Assembly: GCA_002387845.1 (NCBI GenBank)
Contig: DGLB01000030.1
Span: 16,059 to 80,058 of the forward strand
From: Stenotrophomonas maltophilia
GTDB lineage: Bacteria > Pseudomonadota > Gammaproteobacteria > Xanthomonadales > Xanthomonadaceae
DNA length: 64,000 nt
Direction of reading: 5' to 3'
In this document: positions 23,181-32,796 of the stretch, piece after piece
How positions within the stretch are numbered: the stretch's first letter is position 1
Layout of the letters: every line of letters begins with the position of its first letter
Translations under genes and position numbers: made by a program
Notes under the pieces: generated by a model
Told to the model about the DNA's origin: nothing
The model's database searches: none
The model's input: the letters and a program-made list of their open reading frames with translations, nothing else

Positions 23181-26100
23181 GCGGTGTCTCCAGGGGCAGT
23201 GCGCCAGCGCCACGGGCGGCGCGGCAGGTAGATGCGGTCGCGGGGCAGGAACAGTTCCATCTCGGTGCCCGCCCCGGCGCGCGACCACAGGCGCAGGCGC
23301 GCACCCAGGCGCTCGGCGCGCTCGCGCATGCCGACCAGGCCCCAGCGGCCCTCCGGCAGTGTATCGGGCAGACCGTCGCCATCATCGCGGATATGCAGGC
23401 GCAGGCCGCGCCGGGTGTAGGCCAGCTCCACTTCCACGGCCCCTGCGTTGGCGTGCTGCAAGGCATTGAGCAGCGCCTCGCGGCCAATCAGGTAGACCTC
23501 TTCAACGGCGTCCGGGCGCAGGGCGCGCGGGGTGCCTTCCACGTTCAGTCGCAGCGCCGGGCTGTCCGTGCCTTCAGCGCGTTCGCCATATACCTGCACC
23601 AGCGCTGCGCCCAGGTCCTGGTCGCCGGTGGAGCCGTCACGCAGCAGGCTGACCCGCTCGCGGCCCTCGGCCAGCACCTGTTCGGCCTGCTGCATGGCGG
23701 CCTCCAGGGCCTCGCGCACGGTCGGATGCGCGTGTTCGGAATGGCTGACCGCGTGCAGGCGCAGGATCAGGCCCTGGGTGCCCTGCAGCAGGGTGTCGTG
23801 CAGTTCGCGGGCGATGCGCTCGCGCTCGGCGTGGCGTTCCTTCAGCCGTGCACGCACCAGCTGGGTCAGGCGGCGGCTGCGCAGACGCACCGCCAGCGCA
23901 ATGGCGGCCAGCACCAGCAGCACGCACAGCGCCTTGAACCACACGGCCTGGTACCACATGGGTGCAATGCGGAAGGCGCGCTGCGCGGGGTGCTCGCTCC
24001 ACACGCTGTCCTGGTTGGCCGCCATCACTTCGAAGCGATAGGCCCCCGGCGGCAGGTTGGTGAACAAGGCGCGGGTAAGCGTGCCGGCCTCCTGCCATTG
24101 CTCATCCAGGCCGAGCAGGCGGTAGCGGTAGCGGGTGCGCTCGGGGCGGGTAAGCGAGACGGCGGTGTAGTCGATCTGCAACTGGGTGGTGCCGGCGGGC
24201 AGCACGTCGCCATCGCGTAGCGGACGCTGCTGGTTGGTCCATGACACCTGGCTGATGCGCGGCTGCGGGGCGGGCGTGCGCGGCGCGGCGTGCAGGGTAT
24301 CCAGCCAGGCCAGGCCCTGGTTGGTGGACAGCCACAGCAGGCCGTCCGGGGCCAACACCGCACTGGGCACCGGCGAGGACTGCGCGGCAATGCCGGGCAT
24401 GCCATCCACCGCGTCGAACAGACGCGGGTCCACCGCGCGGCCCTCCAGCGTGGCAGTGGCCAGGGTGCCGCCCTCGATCCGCACCAGTCCGCGCGCACCA
24501 TTGAGCCAGTACTGCCCGTTACCGTCCTCGACGATGCCGGTGATGCCTTCGAACAGACCCGGTGTGGCGGTGCGTGCGTTGTGGAAGTAACCGTCGGGCC
24601 CGAGCAGGGCGAGACCGTTCTCGCCGGCCACCCACAGCCGGGTGCCGAGCAATGCGGTGGCGGAGATCGGACCCACATCCAGTCCCTGCGCCGCGCCGTA
24701 CTGCCGCCAGCTGCCGTTTTCGAGGACCCGCAGATGGCCGTCCGGGAAGCCGATCAGCAGCTGCTGCCGTGGACCGCTGGACAGGCTTGAGCAGGCCCGG
24801 GCGGGCAGCCTCGCATCGGTCAGCCAGTGGCCACGCGTGTAGTGCACGATGCGGTCGGCCCCGTAGCAGAACCAGGCATCGTCGGCCGAAACCGCCACCA
24901 TTGCGCGCAGGTCGCGTGCAGAGGCGGTACCGGGATGCAGGTCCGCGTTTGCACCGTGGTGACGCAGGCGGACGAAGTCCGCGCCCAGCAGCCAGAGCGG
25001 CTGGGTCGTGCGGGTGGCGGGCTGACGCCACGCGCTCATCGAGGCGGCCAGCAGATCGCGCTGCAGCGCCAGCGGCTGCAGGTCCTCGCCATACCCGAAC
25101 ACGCTGCCGTCCTGCGCGCGATACAGCGTGCGCAACGGGTCGGCCGGGCCGGGCAGGGGCAGGGCACGCACGTCGTGTTCGCGGAAGCGGTTCAGCCCGA
25201 GGTTGGTGCCCACCCACAGATTGTGTTCGCGGTCTTCCAACAAGGGCGAGGCGGTGGTGGAGGTCAGCCCCTGGGCCGCATCGAAGCGCTCCACCCGCGG
25301 TGCGTGGTCACGGTCAAAGCTGACCCGGAACACGCCGCCATTGGCAATGAAGCTACCCCACAGGCTGCCATCGCTGGCAAAGCGCAGGCGCGCGGCGCGT
25401 AGTTCCGGAAGCGCGCCGGCGCGACGCTGCGCTTCCGGCAGCAGGCCATTCCGGTCCGCCACCGGCATCACCCCGTGCTGGCGGTCGCCCAGCCACAGCT
25501 GCCCATCGGCACGCAGGGCCAGCACGGACAATCGGGATACCGCCAGGGGCAACGGCTCGAAGCGGGTGGCGTGCGCGGGCAACCGCCACAGCTGGCCGCC
25601 GGCCAGGAGCCACAATGTGCCGAAGCGGTCGCGCAGCGCCCAGTGTGCCGGCACATCACCAATGCCCATGGCCGCGGTAGGCACTTGCCAGCGTGTGCCG
25701 TCGAACCAGCGCAGTCCGCCATCGGCGGCGGCCCACAGACGACCGCTGGCGTCGCGTTCCAGCTTCGGCACCAGTCCCGGTGGCAGGCCTTCGGCCGCCT
25801 GGTAATGGCGCAGCGTTCCGTCACGCGCCCACTGGCTGATGCCGGCGTTGTAATAGGCGATCCACAGCGTGCCGTCGTCGTCGCGGCGCAGCGTGGTCAT
25901 GTTGGACGAAGGGAAGCGCGCGCCGTCCGGTGCGTCCTGGCGGGTGAACTGACGGCCGTCGAAGCGGTACAGCCCCGAACCGGTCGCCAGCAGCAGGCCG
26001 TTCTGTGGGGTTTCGGCCATGTCCCAGATGTCACCGGGAGCGCCCTGGCCCACGACCCACGCGGTGTGCTGGAACGCGTTGAGTCCCTGCCCATTCGCCA

Positions 26101-26191
26101 GTGCCGGCAGCAGGCACACGCAGGCCAGCGTCCAGCGGCGTGCGTGGCGGGCCAGCCAGAGGAGCGGACGGGTCAGGGTGGGGGGCGACAT
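23177..26191 (-). CDS. Sensor histidine kinase with periplasmic two-component propeller and Y_Y_Y domain
   Basis: A 1004-residue hybrid-free sensor. After a signal segment (to about residue 34) come repeated WxA/LWxGT-like blades of the two-component regulator propeller (about 40-640), then a Y_Y_Y domain (about 665-735) and one TM helix (about 745-768, KALCVLLVLAAIALAVRL). The cytoplasmic part has a HisKA_3 dimerisation helix with ERIARELHDTLLQG (His about 797) and a HATPase domain with LNALQHANA and DDGDGLP. This layout is common in sensors of polysaccharides or envelope cues in Bacteroidetes and Xanthomonads. The ligand is unknown. It is upstream partner of the NarL-type regulator and divergent from the small membrane protein at 26295. 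Confidence 0.92.
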   Translation of the reverse strand: MSPPTLTRPLLWLARHARRWTLACVCLLPALANGQGLNAFQHTAWVVGQGAPGDIWDMAETPQNGLLLATGSGLYRFDGRQFTRQDAPDGARFPSSNMTTLRRDDDGTLWIAYYNAGISQWARDGTLRHYQAAEGLPPGLVPKLERDASGRLWAAADGGLRWFDGTRWQVPTAAMGIGDVPAHWALRDRFGTLWLLAGGQLWRLPAHATRFEPLPLAVSRLSVLALRADGQLWLGDRQHGVMPVADRNGLLPEAQRRAGALPELRAARLRFASDGSLWGSFIANGGVFRVSFDRDHAPRVERFDAAQGLTSTTASPLLEDREHNLWVGTNLGLNRFREHDVRALPLPGPADPLRTLYRAQDGSVFGYGEDLQPLALQRDLLAASMSAWRQPATRTTQPLWLLGADFVRLRHHGANADLHPGTASARDLRAMVAVSADDAWFCYGADRIVHYTRGHWLTDARLPARACSSLSSGPRQQLLIGFPDGHLRVLENGSWRQYGAAQGLDVGPISATALLGTRLWVAGENGLALLGPDGYFHNARTATPGLFEGITGIVEDGNGQYWLNGARGLVRIEGGTLATATLEGRAVDPRLFDAVDGMPGIAAQSSPVPSAVLAPDGLLWLSTNQGLAWLDTLHAAPRTPAPQPRISQVSWTNQQRPLRDGDVLPAGTTQLQIDYTAVSLTRPERTRYRYRLLGLDEQWQEAGTLTRALFTNLPPGAYRFEVMAANQDSVWSEHPAQRAFRIAPMWYQAVWFKALCVLLVLAAIALAVRLRSRRLTQLVRARLKERHAERERIARELHDTLLQGTQGLILRLHAVSHSEHAHPTVREALEAAMQQAEQVLAEGRERVSLLRDGSTGDQDLGAALVQVYGERAEGTDSPALRLNVEGTPRALRPDAVEEVYLIGREALLNALQHANAGAVEVELAYTRRGLRLHIRDDGDGLPDTLPEGRWGLVGMRERAERLGARLRLWSRAGAGTEMELFLPRDRIYLPRRPWRWRTAPGDTA

Positions 26192-26294
26192 GCCGCCATT
26201 GTGTCAGCCAGGGGGCAGGCGCTGACTACCCTTTCGGGGCAGGCGCTGCGGGCAGGGGTGCGGTATCGATAACGCACCCGAATGGAGCGCGGCG

Positions 26295-26651
26295 GTGCAA
26301 CGACTCTTCGTGATGTTCCCCGACCGTGCCCCGGGCGTGGGCCTGGTGCTGTTGCGCATGGGCCTGTGCATGCCGCTGCTGCTGCAGTGGAGTGCCCCGT
26401 GGACGCTGCGCAGCACCGCCTTGGCGGTGGTGGTCGGGTTGCTGGTGCTGGGCTGGCTGACCCCGTTGGCGGCGGTGCTGGCCGGCGTGCTGCTGGGTGC
26501 CGGCCCTGCGCTGCACTGGCCGTGGCTGGCGGTGGCGCTGGCGTTGCTGCTGCTGGGCCCGGGAGCGTACTCACTGGATGGCGGCCGCTTCGGGCGGCGG
26601 GTGCGCCGATGGGGTTCCACGCGGCGCGGCCGCGCTCCCCCGAAAGAGTAG
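26295..26651 (+). CDS. Small integral membrane protein, family not recognised
   Basis: A 118-residue protein with three or four hydrophobic helices (from about residue 14 to 92) and a basic C-terminus with RRVRRWGSTRRGR. The opening PGVGLVLLRMGLCMPLLLQW has a DoxX-like flavour, but no family can be assigned with confidence. The GTG at 26295 has GGAG seven bases before it; an ATG seven codons later (26313) is a less supported alternative. It is divergent from the large sensor kinase, with about 100 bases between them, and could be controlled by that system (inference). Confidence 0.6.
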   Translation: MQRLFVMFPDRAPGVGLVLLRMGLCMPLLLQWSAPWTLRSTALAVVVGLLVLGWLTPLAAVLAGVLLGAGPALHWPWLAVALALLLLGPGAYSLDGGRFGRRVRRWGSTRRGRAPPKE

Positions 26652-26784
26652 CCGGCTCCACCGCCGAACGAGGGTAGGGTGCCGCACCCATCAAGGCGAC
26701 GATGTCCGCCATGCATCACGCGATGCGTTCACCGGGTGTAGCGCCCGCCGCGTGATTCCCTCGCCGCACTTCCAAGGACTTCCC

Positions 26785-27441
26785 ATGACCACCGCCACCG
26801 CCGTTCCCGGCAGCGCACTGCTGTCGCCGACCAACCACGCGCTGATCCTGATCGACCACCAGTCGCAGATGGCCTTCGCCACCCATTCGATCGACATCGC
26901 CACCCTGCGCAACAACGTGGCGCTGATCGGCAAGGGCGCGGCCGGCTTCCAAGTGCCGGTGCTGCTGACCACCGTGGCCGAGGCCTCGTTCTCGGGCCCG
27001 CTGTTCCCGGAGCTGACCCAGATCTTCCCGGGCCAGAAGGCCTTCGACCGCACCTCGATGAACGCCTGGGAAGACGCGGCGGTGATCGATGAAGTGAACC
27101 GCATCGGCCGCAAGCGCCTGGTCATCGCCGGCCTGTGGACCAGCGTCTGCATCGTCGGCCCCACCCTCTCGGCGATCGAGCAGGGCTTTGAGGTGTACGT
27201 GATCACCGATGCCTGTGGCGACGTCAGCGACGAAGCGCACGAGCGCGCGGTGACCCGCATGGTGCAGGCCGGTGCCGTGCCGGTGACCGCGGTGCAGTAC
27301 CTGCTGGAACTGCAGCGCGACTGGGCACGCGCGGAAACCTACGGCCTGACCACCGGCATCGCCCGCGATCACGCCGGCGGCTATGGCATCGGCATCCAGT
27401 ACGCCAAAACCATGTTCGGCGCGCAGGAAGGCGGGCACTGA
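26785..27441 (+). CDS. Isochorismatase-family cysteine hydrolase (YcaC type)
   Basis: A 218-residue hydrolase. The catalytic triad of the cysteine hydrolase superfamily is visible: Asp24 in LILIDHQSQM, Lys85 in FPGQKAFDRTSMNAW and Cys122 in GLWTSVCIVGPTL. Spacing and the GLWTSVC motif match YcaC-like enzymes of uncertain substrate rather than siderophore isochorismatases. It is the first gene of a five-gene operon with DoxX, a Tat-exported amidohydrolase, a porin and an MFS pump, with two bases to the DoxX start. AAGGA precedes the ATG. Amide or ester cleavage in a catabolic or detoxifying route is plausible, not shown. Confidence 0.87.
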   Translation: MTTATAVPGSALLSPTNHALILIDHQSQMAFATHSIDIATLRNNVALIGKGAAGFQVPVLLTTVAEASFSGPLFPELTQIFPGQKAFDRTSMNAWEDAAVIDEVNRIGRKRLVIAGLWTSVCIVGPTLSAIEQGFEVYVITDACGDVSDEAHERAVTRMVQAGAVPVTAVQYLLELQRDWARAETYGLTTGIARDHAGGYGIGIQYAKTMFGAQEGGH

Positions 27442-27443
27442 GC

Positions 27444-27866
27444 ATGAGCGCGGCCAGCGGGCTGGACGCAGCGTTGTTGCTGCTGCGTGTGGCCGCCGGC
27501 GGCTTCCTGCTGCCGCATGCGCTGGGCAAGTTGTTTGGCTGGTTTGGTGGGCCCGGCCTGGCCGGGTTTGCCGACGAACTGCGCGGTTTTGGCCTGCCGG
27601 CGGTTTCGCCGCTGCCGTTGTTGCTGGCGCTGCTGCAGGTGAGCTGCGGCGTGGCCGTGCTGCTGGGCTGGCAGGTCCGCGTTGCCGCCGTCGTGGCGGC
27701 GCTGTTCCTGTTGTCCACCGCGGTGCTGGCACGGCCGAAGGGCTGGTTCTGGATGCACGGCGGCATGGAATACCCCCTGTTCTGGTCGCTGGCGCTGCTG
27801 GCGATCGCCCTGGCCGGGCCGGGTGCCTGGTCGCTTCACGCGTTTGGCGAGGGAGCCCTGACATGA
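27444..27866 (+). CDS. DoxX family membrane protein
   Basis: A 140-residue inner-membrane protein with four helices and the DoxX signature: LLLLRVAAGGFLLPHALGKLF near the start, then GFADELRGFGLP and a C-terminal helix pair around WFWMHGGMEYPLFW. DoxX proteins often accompany oxidoreductases or hydrolases and are linked to quinone or thiol redox at the membrane, though most are uncharacterised. It starts two bases after the hydrolase and its stop overlaps the start of the amidohydrolase (ATGA). Confidence 0.88.
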   Translation: MSAASGLDAALLLLRVAAGGFLLPHALGKLFGWFGGPGLAGFADELRGFGLPAVSPLPLLLALLQVSCGVAVLLGWQVRVAAVVAALFLLSTAVLARPKGWFWMHGGMEYPLFWSLALLAIALAGPGAWSLHAFGEGALT

Positions 27867-29839
27867 GCCATGACCCCGTCATGCCGAGCCGTCGCGATCT
27901 GCTGCTGGGAGCCGGTGCTGCACTGGCACTGGGCATGGCCGGTCGTGCGTTCGCCCAATCTTCGGAGAATTCCGTGAGCACCCTGCTGATCCGTAATGCC
28001 CGCATCACTACCCTCGACCCCAACACGCCGCAGGCCGATGCGCTGGCCGTACATGACGGTCGCGTGTTTGCCGTGGGCGAGGAAGGACAGGTGCGCGGCG
28101 CCCTGTCGCGTGCCGGCCTTGAGGCCGGGCAGGTCATCGATGCCGGTGGCCGCCGCCTGGTGCCCGGCTTAAATGACAGCCACACCCACCTGATCCGCGG
28201 CGGGCTGAACTACAACCTGGAACTGCGCTGGGACGGGCTGCGCTCGCTGGCGGACGCGATGGCCATGCTCAAGGCACAGGTCGACGTGACCCCCGCGCCG
28301 CAGTGGGTGCGTGTGGTCGGCGGGTTCACTGCGGAACAGTTCACCGAGAAGCGCCTGCCCACCCTGGCCGAACTCAACGCGCTGGCCCCGGACACACCGG
28401 TGTTCCTGCTGCATCTGTACGACCGTGCGCTGCTCAACGGCGCGGCGCTGCGTGCCTGTGGCTACGACCGCAACACCCCGGACCCGCCGGGCGGGCAGAT
28501 CGTGCGCGACAGTGCCGGCAATCCCACCGGCCTGCTGCTGGCCAAGCCGAACGCGCTGATTCTGTACGCCACCCTGGCCAAGGGGCCGCGCCTGCCGATC
28601 GAGTACCAGGCCAATTCCACGCGTCACTTCATGCGCGAGCTGAACCGTCTGGGCATCACCTCGGTGATCGACGCCGGCGGTGGCTTCCAGAACTACCCCG
28701 AGGACTACCAGGTCATCGAGCAGCTGCACCGCGACAACCAGCTCAGCGTGCGCATCGCCTACAACCTGTTCACCCAGAACAAGGGCGGCGAAGTGCAGGA
28801 CTTCCAGCGCTGGAGCGAGCTGCTGCAGCCGCGCCAGGGCGACGACCTGCTGCGCCATAACGGTGCCGGCGAAATGCTGGTGTTCTCGGCCGCCGACTTC
28901 GAGCTGTTCAACGAGCCGCGCCCCGAACTGCCGCCCGGCCTGGAGCCGGAACTGCACGACGTGGTGCGGCTGCTGGTGGAGAAGCGCTGGCCGTTCCGCA
29001 TCCATGCCACCTATGACGAAAGCATCACCCGCATTCTGGACGTGTATGAGCAGGTGAACCGTGAGGTGCCGTTCGATGGCCTGCACTGGTTCATCGACCA
29101 CGCCGAGACGATCACTCCGCGCAACATCGAGCGCATCCGCGCGCTGGGCGGCGGGCTGGCGATCCAGCACCGCATGGCCTACCAAGGCGAAGCCTTCGTG
29201 CAGCGTTACGGTGCTGACGCCGCCCGCCACACCCCGCCGGTGCGACGCATGCTGCAGGCCGGGGTGCCGGTCGGCGCGGGTACGGATGCCACCCGCGTGG
29301 CCAGCTACAACCCGTGGGTGGCGCTGTCGTGGCTGGTGACCGGGCGCACGGTGGGTGGCTTGGCGCTGTATGGCGAGGAGAATCTGCTCGAGCGCGAAGA
29401 GGCGCTGCGGTTGTGGACCCAGGGTAGTGCATGGTTCTCCGGTGATGAAGGGCGCAAGGGCTCGTTGGCGGTGGGCCAGCTGGCCGACTTCTGCGTGCTG
29501 TCGTCGGACTACTTCGCGGTGGATGATGCGGCCATTGCCGATATCACCAGCGTGTTGACCGTGCTGGGCGGGCAGGTGGTGCACGGTGACGGCGAGTTTG
29601 GACCGCTGGCCCCGGTGCTGCCGCCGGCGATGCCGGACTGGTCGCCGGTGAACCGCTTCGGTGGCTATCACGTGGGTGGCACCGCAACCGGTCTGGTTGC
29701 CGCGCACGCGCACCTGCATGCGCACGGCGCGGGCGGTTGCCGCACGCACACGCACAGCCATGCCGCCGCGCATGCGGTGCCCACGTCGGAACCGAATGCA
29801 TTCTGGGGCGCGCTGGGTTGTTCGTGCTTCGCGTTCTGA
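27863..29839 (+). CDS. Tat-exported amidohydrolase of the YtcJ type with His-rich tail
   Basis: A 658-residue metal-dependent amidohydrolase. SRRDLLLGAGAALALGM is a Tat signal. The amidohydrolase fold follows, with the metal motif DSHTHL (about residues 105-110), HATYDESITR, HWFIDHAET and the late metal Asp in GAGTDATRV. YtcJ-like members act on N-linked or cyclic amides. Unusually, the last 45 residues form a His-rich tail (HAHLHAHGAGGCRTHTHSH) ending in GCSCFAF, which could bind metal or guard a zinc or copper supply in the periplasm (inference). The start overlaps DoxX by four bases and the end overlaps the porin gene by 16, so the operon is tightly coupled. Confidence 0.87.
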   Translation: MSHDPVMPSRRDLLLGAGAALALGMAGRAFAQSSENSVSTLLIRNARITTLDPNTPQADALAVHDGRVFAVGEEGQVRGALSRAGLEAGQVIDAGGRRLVPGLNDSHTHLIRGGLNYNLELRWDGLRSLADAMAMLKAQVDVTPAPQWVRVVGGFTAEQFTEKRLPTLAELNALAPDTPVFLLHLYDRALLNGAALRACGYDRNTPDPPGGQIVRDSAGNPTGLLLAKPNALILYATLAKGPRLPIEYQANSTRHFMRELNRLGITSVIDAGGGFQNYPEDYQVIEQLHRDNQLSVRIAYNLFTQNKGGEVQDFQRWSELLQPRQGDDLLRHNGAGEMLVFSAADFELFNEPRPELPPGLEPELHDVVRLLVEKRWPFRIHATYDESITRILDVYEQVNREVPFDGLHWFIDHAETITPRNIERIRALGGGLAIQHRMAYQGEAFVQRYGADAARHTPPVRRMLQAGVPVGAGTDATRVASYNPWVALSWLVTGRTVGGLALYGEENLLEREEALRLWTQGSAWFSGDEGRKGSLAVGQLADFCVLSSDYFAVDDAAIADITSVLTVLGGQVVHGDGEFGPLAPVLPPAMPDWSPVNRFGGYHVGGTATGLVAAHAHLHAHGAGGCRTHTHSHAAAHAVPTSEPNAFWGALGCSCFAF

Positions 29840-31122
29840 CCCTGGCGCTGGCCGCCGTGACGGCCCCCGCGTTCGCCCAGGACTGCGCCGGTGTGGCTGG
29901 CGGCCAGTGCACGATGCTGGCCAATGGTGCCCGCGTGCAGTGGGATGCTTCGCTGCGCCTGCGCGGGATGTACTACGACCCCACCCGCTTCGGCGTGCAG
30001 GGTGGGGGGGAAGACGGCTACGGGCTGCTGCGCGCGCTGGGCTCGGTGCAGGTCACCCACGGCCAGTGGCAGGGTTACGCGCAGCTGGGCGTGCATGGCG
30101 AGAACGGGCGCGCCGGTGGACCCGGCGGCACCGACCAGGGCGCGCTGGACCTGCAGCAGGGCTATGTGCGCTGGCAGGGCGACACGTTCGGCCTGCAGGT
30201 GGGCCGGCAGGAGATTCCCTACGGCAGCTCGCGCATTCTGTCGGTGCGCGATGGCCCCAACATCCGCCTGGCTTTCGACGGCGTGCGCGGGCGCTGGCAG
30301 AACGCGCGCTGGCAGGTGGATGCGCTGGCGCTGCGCCCGGTTGACAACCGCCCGGGTGCCTTTGATGACCGCAGTGATAAAGGGCAGTATCTGGTCGGCA
30401 GCTATGCCACGCGCCGGGGCCGCAGCGCCGGCAATGGCGTGGATCTGTACCTGCTGGGCTACGGTCGCGACGGTGCGCGCTTTGCCAGTGCCAGCGGCGA
30501 TGAGCGGCGTACCACGCTGGGCACCCGGCTGTTCGCGCGCCAGCCGCGCTGGGACGCCAATGTGGAACTGGTGCTGCAGGACGGCACGCTGTCACGCCCG
30601 CAGGGTTCGCTGGACATCCGTGCGTGGACCGTGGCCAGCGACATCGGACTGCGCTTCCCGGACGTGCGCCTGCAGCCCCGGCTGGGGATCAAGGCCGATA
30701 TCGCCAGTGGCGATGCGAACCCCCATGACGGTCGCCTGCAGACCTTCAACGCGCTGTACCCCAAGGCGGCGTACTTCAGTGAAGCCAGCCTGCTGGCTCC
30801 GGCCAACCTGATGGATGTGCAGCCCACGCTCACCTTGACGCCGCGGGCTGGCCTCACCACCGAGTTCGGCTGGCAGCTGGCCTGGAAGCACCGGCGCAGC
30901 GACGCCATTTACACCACCCCCACCCCCCTCAGTGCGATACCTGGCAGCGCCGGTACCGCACGCCGCATCGGCCAGCAGTTCAAGTGGGAAACCACCTGGA
31001 AAGCCAGCCCGCACTGGCAGTGGCAAGGCCAGCTGGCCTGGTTCGAGGCTGGCCCCGGGCTGCGCCAGAGTGGCGGCCGCAACACCCTGTTTGCCTCGGT
31101 AGTAGGAGCATGGCAATGGTAG
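29824..31122 (+). CDS. Alginate-export-family outer-membrane porin
   Basis: A 432-residue outer-membrane protein with a signal peptide (VLRVLTLALAAVTAPAFAQ) and a barrel of the alginate_exp family: LRLRGMYYDPTRFG, RWQGDTFGLQVGRQEIPYGSSR and a final strand ending VGAWQW. The family includes AlgE and many porins for other carbohydrates or aromatic acids, so no alginate role should be assumed; no alginate genes are nearby. The start is taken as the GTG at 29824, inside the end of the amidohydrolase gene; a TTG at 29818 is possible. Its role is probably uptake or release of the substrate or product of the two hydrolases (inference). Confidence 0.8.
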   Translation: MLRVLTLALAAVTAPAFAQDCAGVAGGQCTMLANGARVQWDASLRLRGMYYDPTRFGVQGGGEDGYGLLRALGSVQVTHGQWQGYAQLGVHGENGRAGGPGGTDQGALDLQQGYVRWQGDTFGLQVGRQEIPYGSSRILSVRDGPNIRLAFDGVRGRWQNARWQVDALALRPVDNRPGAFDDRSDKGQYLVGSYATRRGRSAGNGVDLYLLGYGRDGARFASASGDERRTTLGTRLFARQPRWDANVELVLQDGTLSRPQGSLDIRAWTVASDIGLRFPDVRLQPRLGIKADIASGDANPHDGRLQTFNALYPKAAYFSEASLLAPANLMDVQPTLTLTPRAGLTTEFGWQLAWKHRRSDAIYTTPTPLSAIPGSAGTARRIGQQFKWETTWKASPHWQWQGQLAWFEAGPGLRQSGGRNTLFASVVGAWQW

Positions 31123-32768
31123 AGAAACAACACGCAGCCGCTGACGCGGCTCCCGCCGAAGGCGCTTGGTCACCCTTGAAGGTGAAGCTGTTCCGCGCGA
31201 TGTGGCTGGCCATTCTGGGCAGCAACGTCGGCACCTGGATCAACGACGTGGCCGCCGCCTGGGTGATGGCCGAGCGCACCGGTTCGCCGCTGATGGTGGC
31301 CCTGGTGCAGTCGGCCACCACCGTGCCGGTGGTGCTGCTGGCGTTGGCTGCCGGCACGCTGGCCGATATCGTCGACCGCCGCCGCTACCTGCTGCTCACA
31401 CAGGGCTGGATGCTGCTGGTGGCGGGCACGCTTGCCGTGTTCAGCGGGTTGGGTCTGCTGACGCCGCCGCTGCTGGTGGTGCTGACCTTTGCGATGGGCT
31501 GCGGTGCGGCGATGGCGATGCCGGCCCAGGCCGCCGTCGTGTCCGAGCTGGTGCCGCGGCCAATGCTGGCCTCGGCGGTGGCGCTCAATTCCATTGGCAT
31601 CAACATCGCACGTTCACTGGGACCGGCGATCGGCGGTTTGATCGTGGCGCAGCTGGGCCCGGCGTGGGCGTTCGGCGTCAATGCGCTGAGTTTCAGCCTG
31701 ATGCTGTGGGTGCTGTGGGGTTGGAAGCGCGCACCGGAAGCCTCTGCATTGCCGCCTGAGGGCTTCGGTGCCGGGCTGCGGGCCGGGTTGCGCTATGCGT
31801 TGCGCGCCGGTCGCCTGCAGGCGGTGCTGATCAAGTCGGCCGGGTTCTTCTTCTTTGCCAGCGCCGCCACCGCGCTGCTGCCGCTGGTGGTGCGCGGCGA
31901 GCTGCAGGGCGGGGCCGGGCTGTATGGCTTCCTGCTCGGCTGCATTGGCGTGGGTGCGGTAGCCGGCGCGCTGCTGCTGCCGATCCTGCGCGCAAGGCTG
32001 GACCGCGACCTGCTGGTGCTGCTGGCCACCGTTGCGTTGGCGATCAGCCTGCTCGGCCTGGCCTGGGTACGCAGCCTCGTCGTGCTGCCGGTGGCGATGC
32101 TGGTGAACGGCTTCGCCTGGATCACCGTCCTGTCCTCGCTGCAGATTGCCGCGCAGACCGCCGTGCCACCGTGGGTGCGGGCGCGCGCGCTGTCGCTGTA
32201 CATCATGGTGTTCTCGCTGGGCATGGCCGCCGGCGGCCTGAGCTGGGGCAGCGTGGCCCAGCGCAGTTCCATTCCGCTGGCGCTGACCATCGCCGCCATT
32301 GGCGCGGTGGTGGGGGGGCTGCTGGTCTGGCGGGTGCGTATTGCCGGCACCGAAACCCTGGACCTGCGCCCCGCCGGCAGCTGGCCGGCCCCCGAGCTGG
32401 CCGAGCCGGTGTCGCATGATCGCGGCCCGGTGCTGGTGACGGTGGAGTACCGGATTGATGCGGCTGACCGCGCGGCGTTCCACACGCTGATCGGCGAGCT
32501 GGGCCGCATTCGTCGTCGCGATGGCGCGGTGGTCTGGGGTGTGGCCGAGGATGTCGCTACGCCGGGGATTCATCTGGAGTATTTCGTGACCAGTTCCTGG
32601 GTGGAGCACCTGCGCCAGCACGAGCGGGTGACCGCGGAGGATCGCGTGTATCAGGAGCGGATCCGCGAACTGCACCGGGGCGAGCATGCGCCGGTGGTGC
32701 GGCATTTCGTGGGTGGGGAAGGGGTGTTGAAGCACATGGGGCATCATCACCATCACGACCTTGGGTAA
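31116..32768 (+). CDS. MFS_3 (EntS-like) transporter with C-terminal extension
   Basis: A 550-residue major facilitator protein. The 12-helix core (about residues 20-425) has GSNVGTWINDVAAAWVMAE in TM1 and GTLADIVDRRRYLLL in loop 2-3, the pattern of the MFS_3 family. A cytoplasmic extension of about 120 residues (EYRIDAADRAAFHTLIGELG ... EYFVTSSWVEHLRQHERV) looks like a ferredoxin-fold/ABM-type domain common in this family, and the protein ends with HMGHHHHHDLG, another His-rich tail in this operon. ATG 31116 is chosen over 31110 because GGAG at 31105-31108 is seven bases from it. It overlaps the porin gene by seven bases and is the last gene of the operon; a SMAG hairpin follows. Confidence 0.85.
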   Translation: MVEKQHAAADAAPAEGAWSPLKVKLFRAMWLAILGSNVGTWINDVAAAWVMAERTGSPLMVALVQSATTVPVVLLALAAGTLADIVDRRRYLLLTQGWMLLVAGTLAVFSGLGLLTPPLLVVLTFAMGCGAAMAMPAQAAVVSELVPRPMLASAVALNSIGINIARSLGPAIGGLIVAQLGPAWAFGVNALSFSLMLWVLWGWKRAPEASALPPEGFGAGLRAGLRYALRAGRLQAVLIKSAGFFFFASAATALLPLVVRGELQGGAGLYGFLLGCIGVGAVAGALLLPILRARLDRDLLVLLATVALAISLLGLAWVRSLVVLPVAMLVNGFAWITVLSSLQIAAQTAVPPWVRARALSLYIMVFSLGMAAGGLSWGSVAQRSSIPLALTIAAIGAVVGGLLVWRVRIAGTETLDLRPAGSWPAPELAEPVSHDRGPVLVTVEYRIDAADRAAFHTLIGELGRIRRRDGAVVWGVAEDVATPGIHLEYFVTSSWVEHLRQHERVTAEDRVYQERIRELHRGEHAPVVRHFVGGEGVLKHMGHHHHHDLG

Positions 32769-32796
32769 CGCCAGTGTTTCCGAACGTCATGGACCC

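Noticed and set aside
26785..27441. Isochorismatase-family gene as part of the siderophore pathway
   Set aside because: Its Cys122 triad and GLWTSVC motif match YcaC-type hydrolases, and a true EntB-type gene is at 54141.
29824..31122. Alginate biosynthesis or export locus
   Set aside because: Only the porin belongs to the alginate-export family; no alginate polymerase, epimerase or lyase is nearby.
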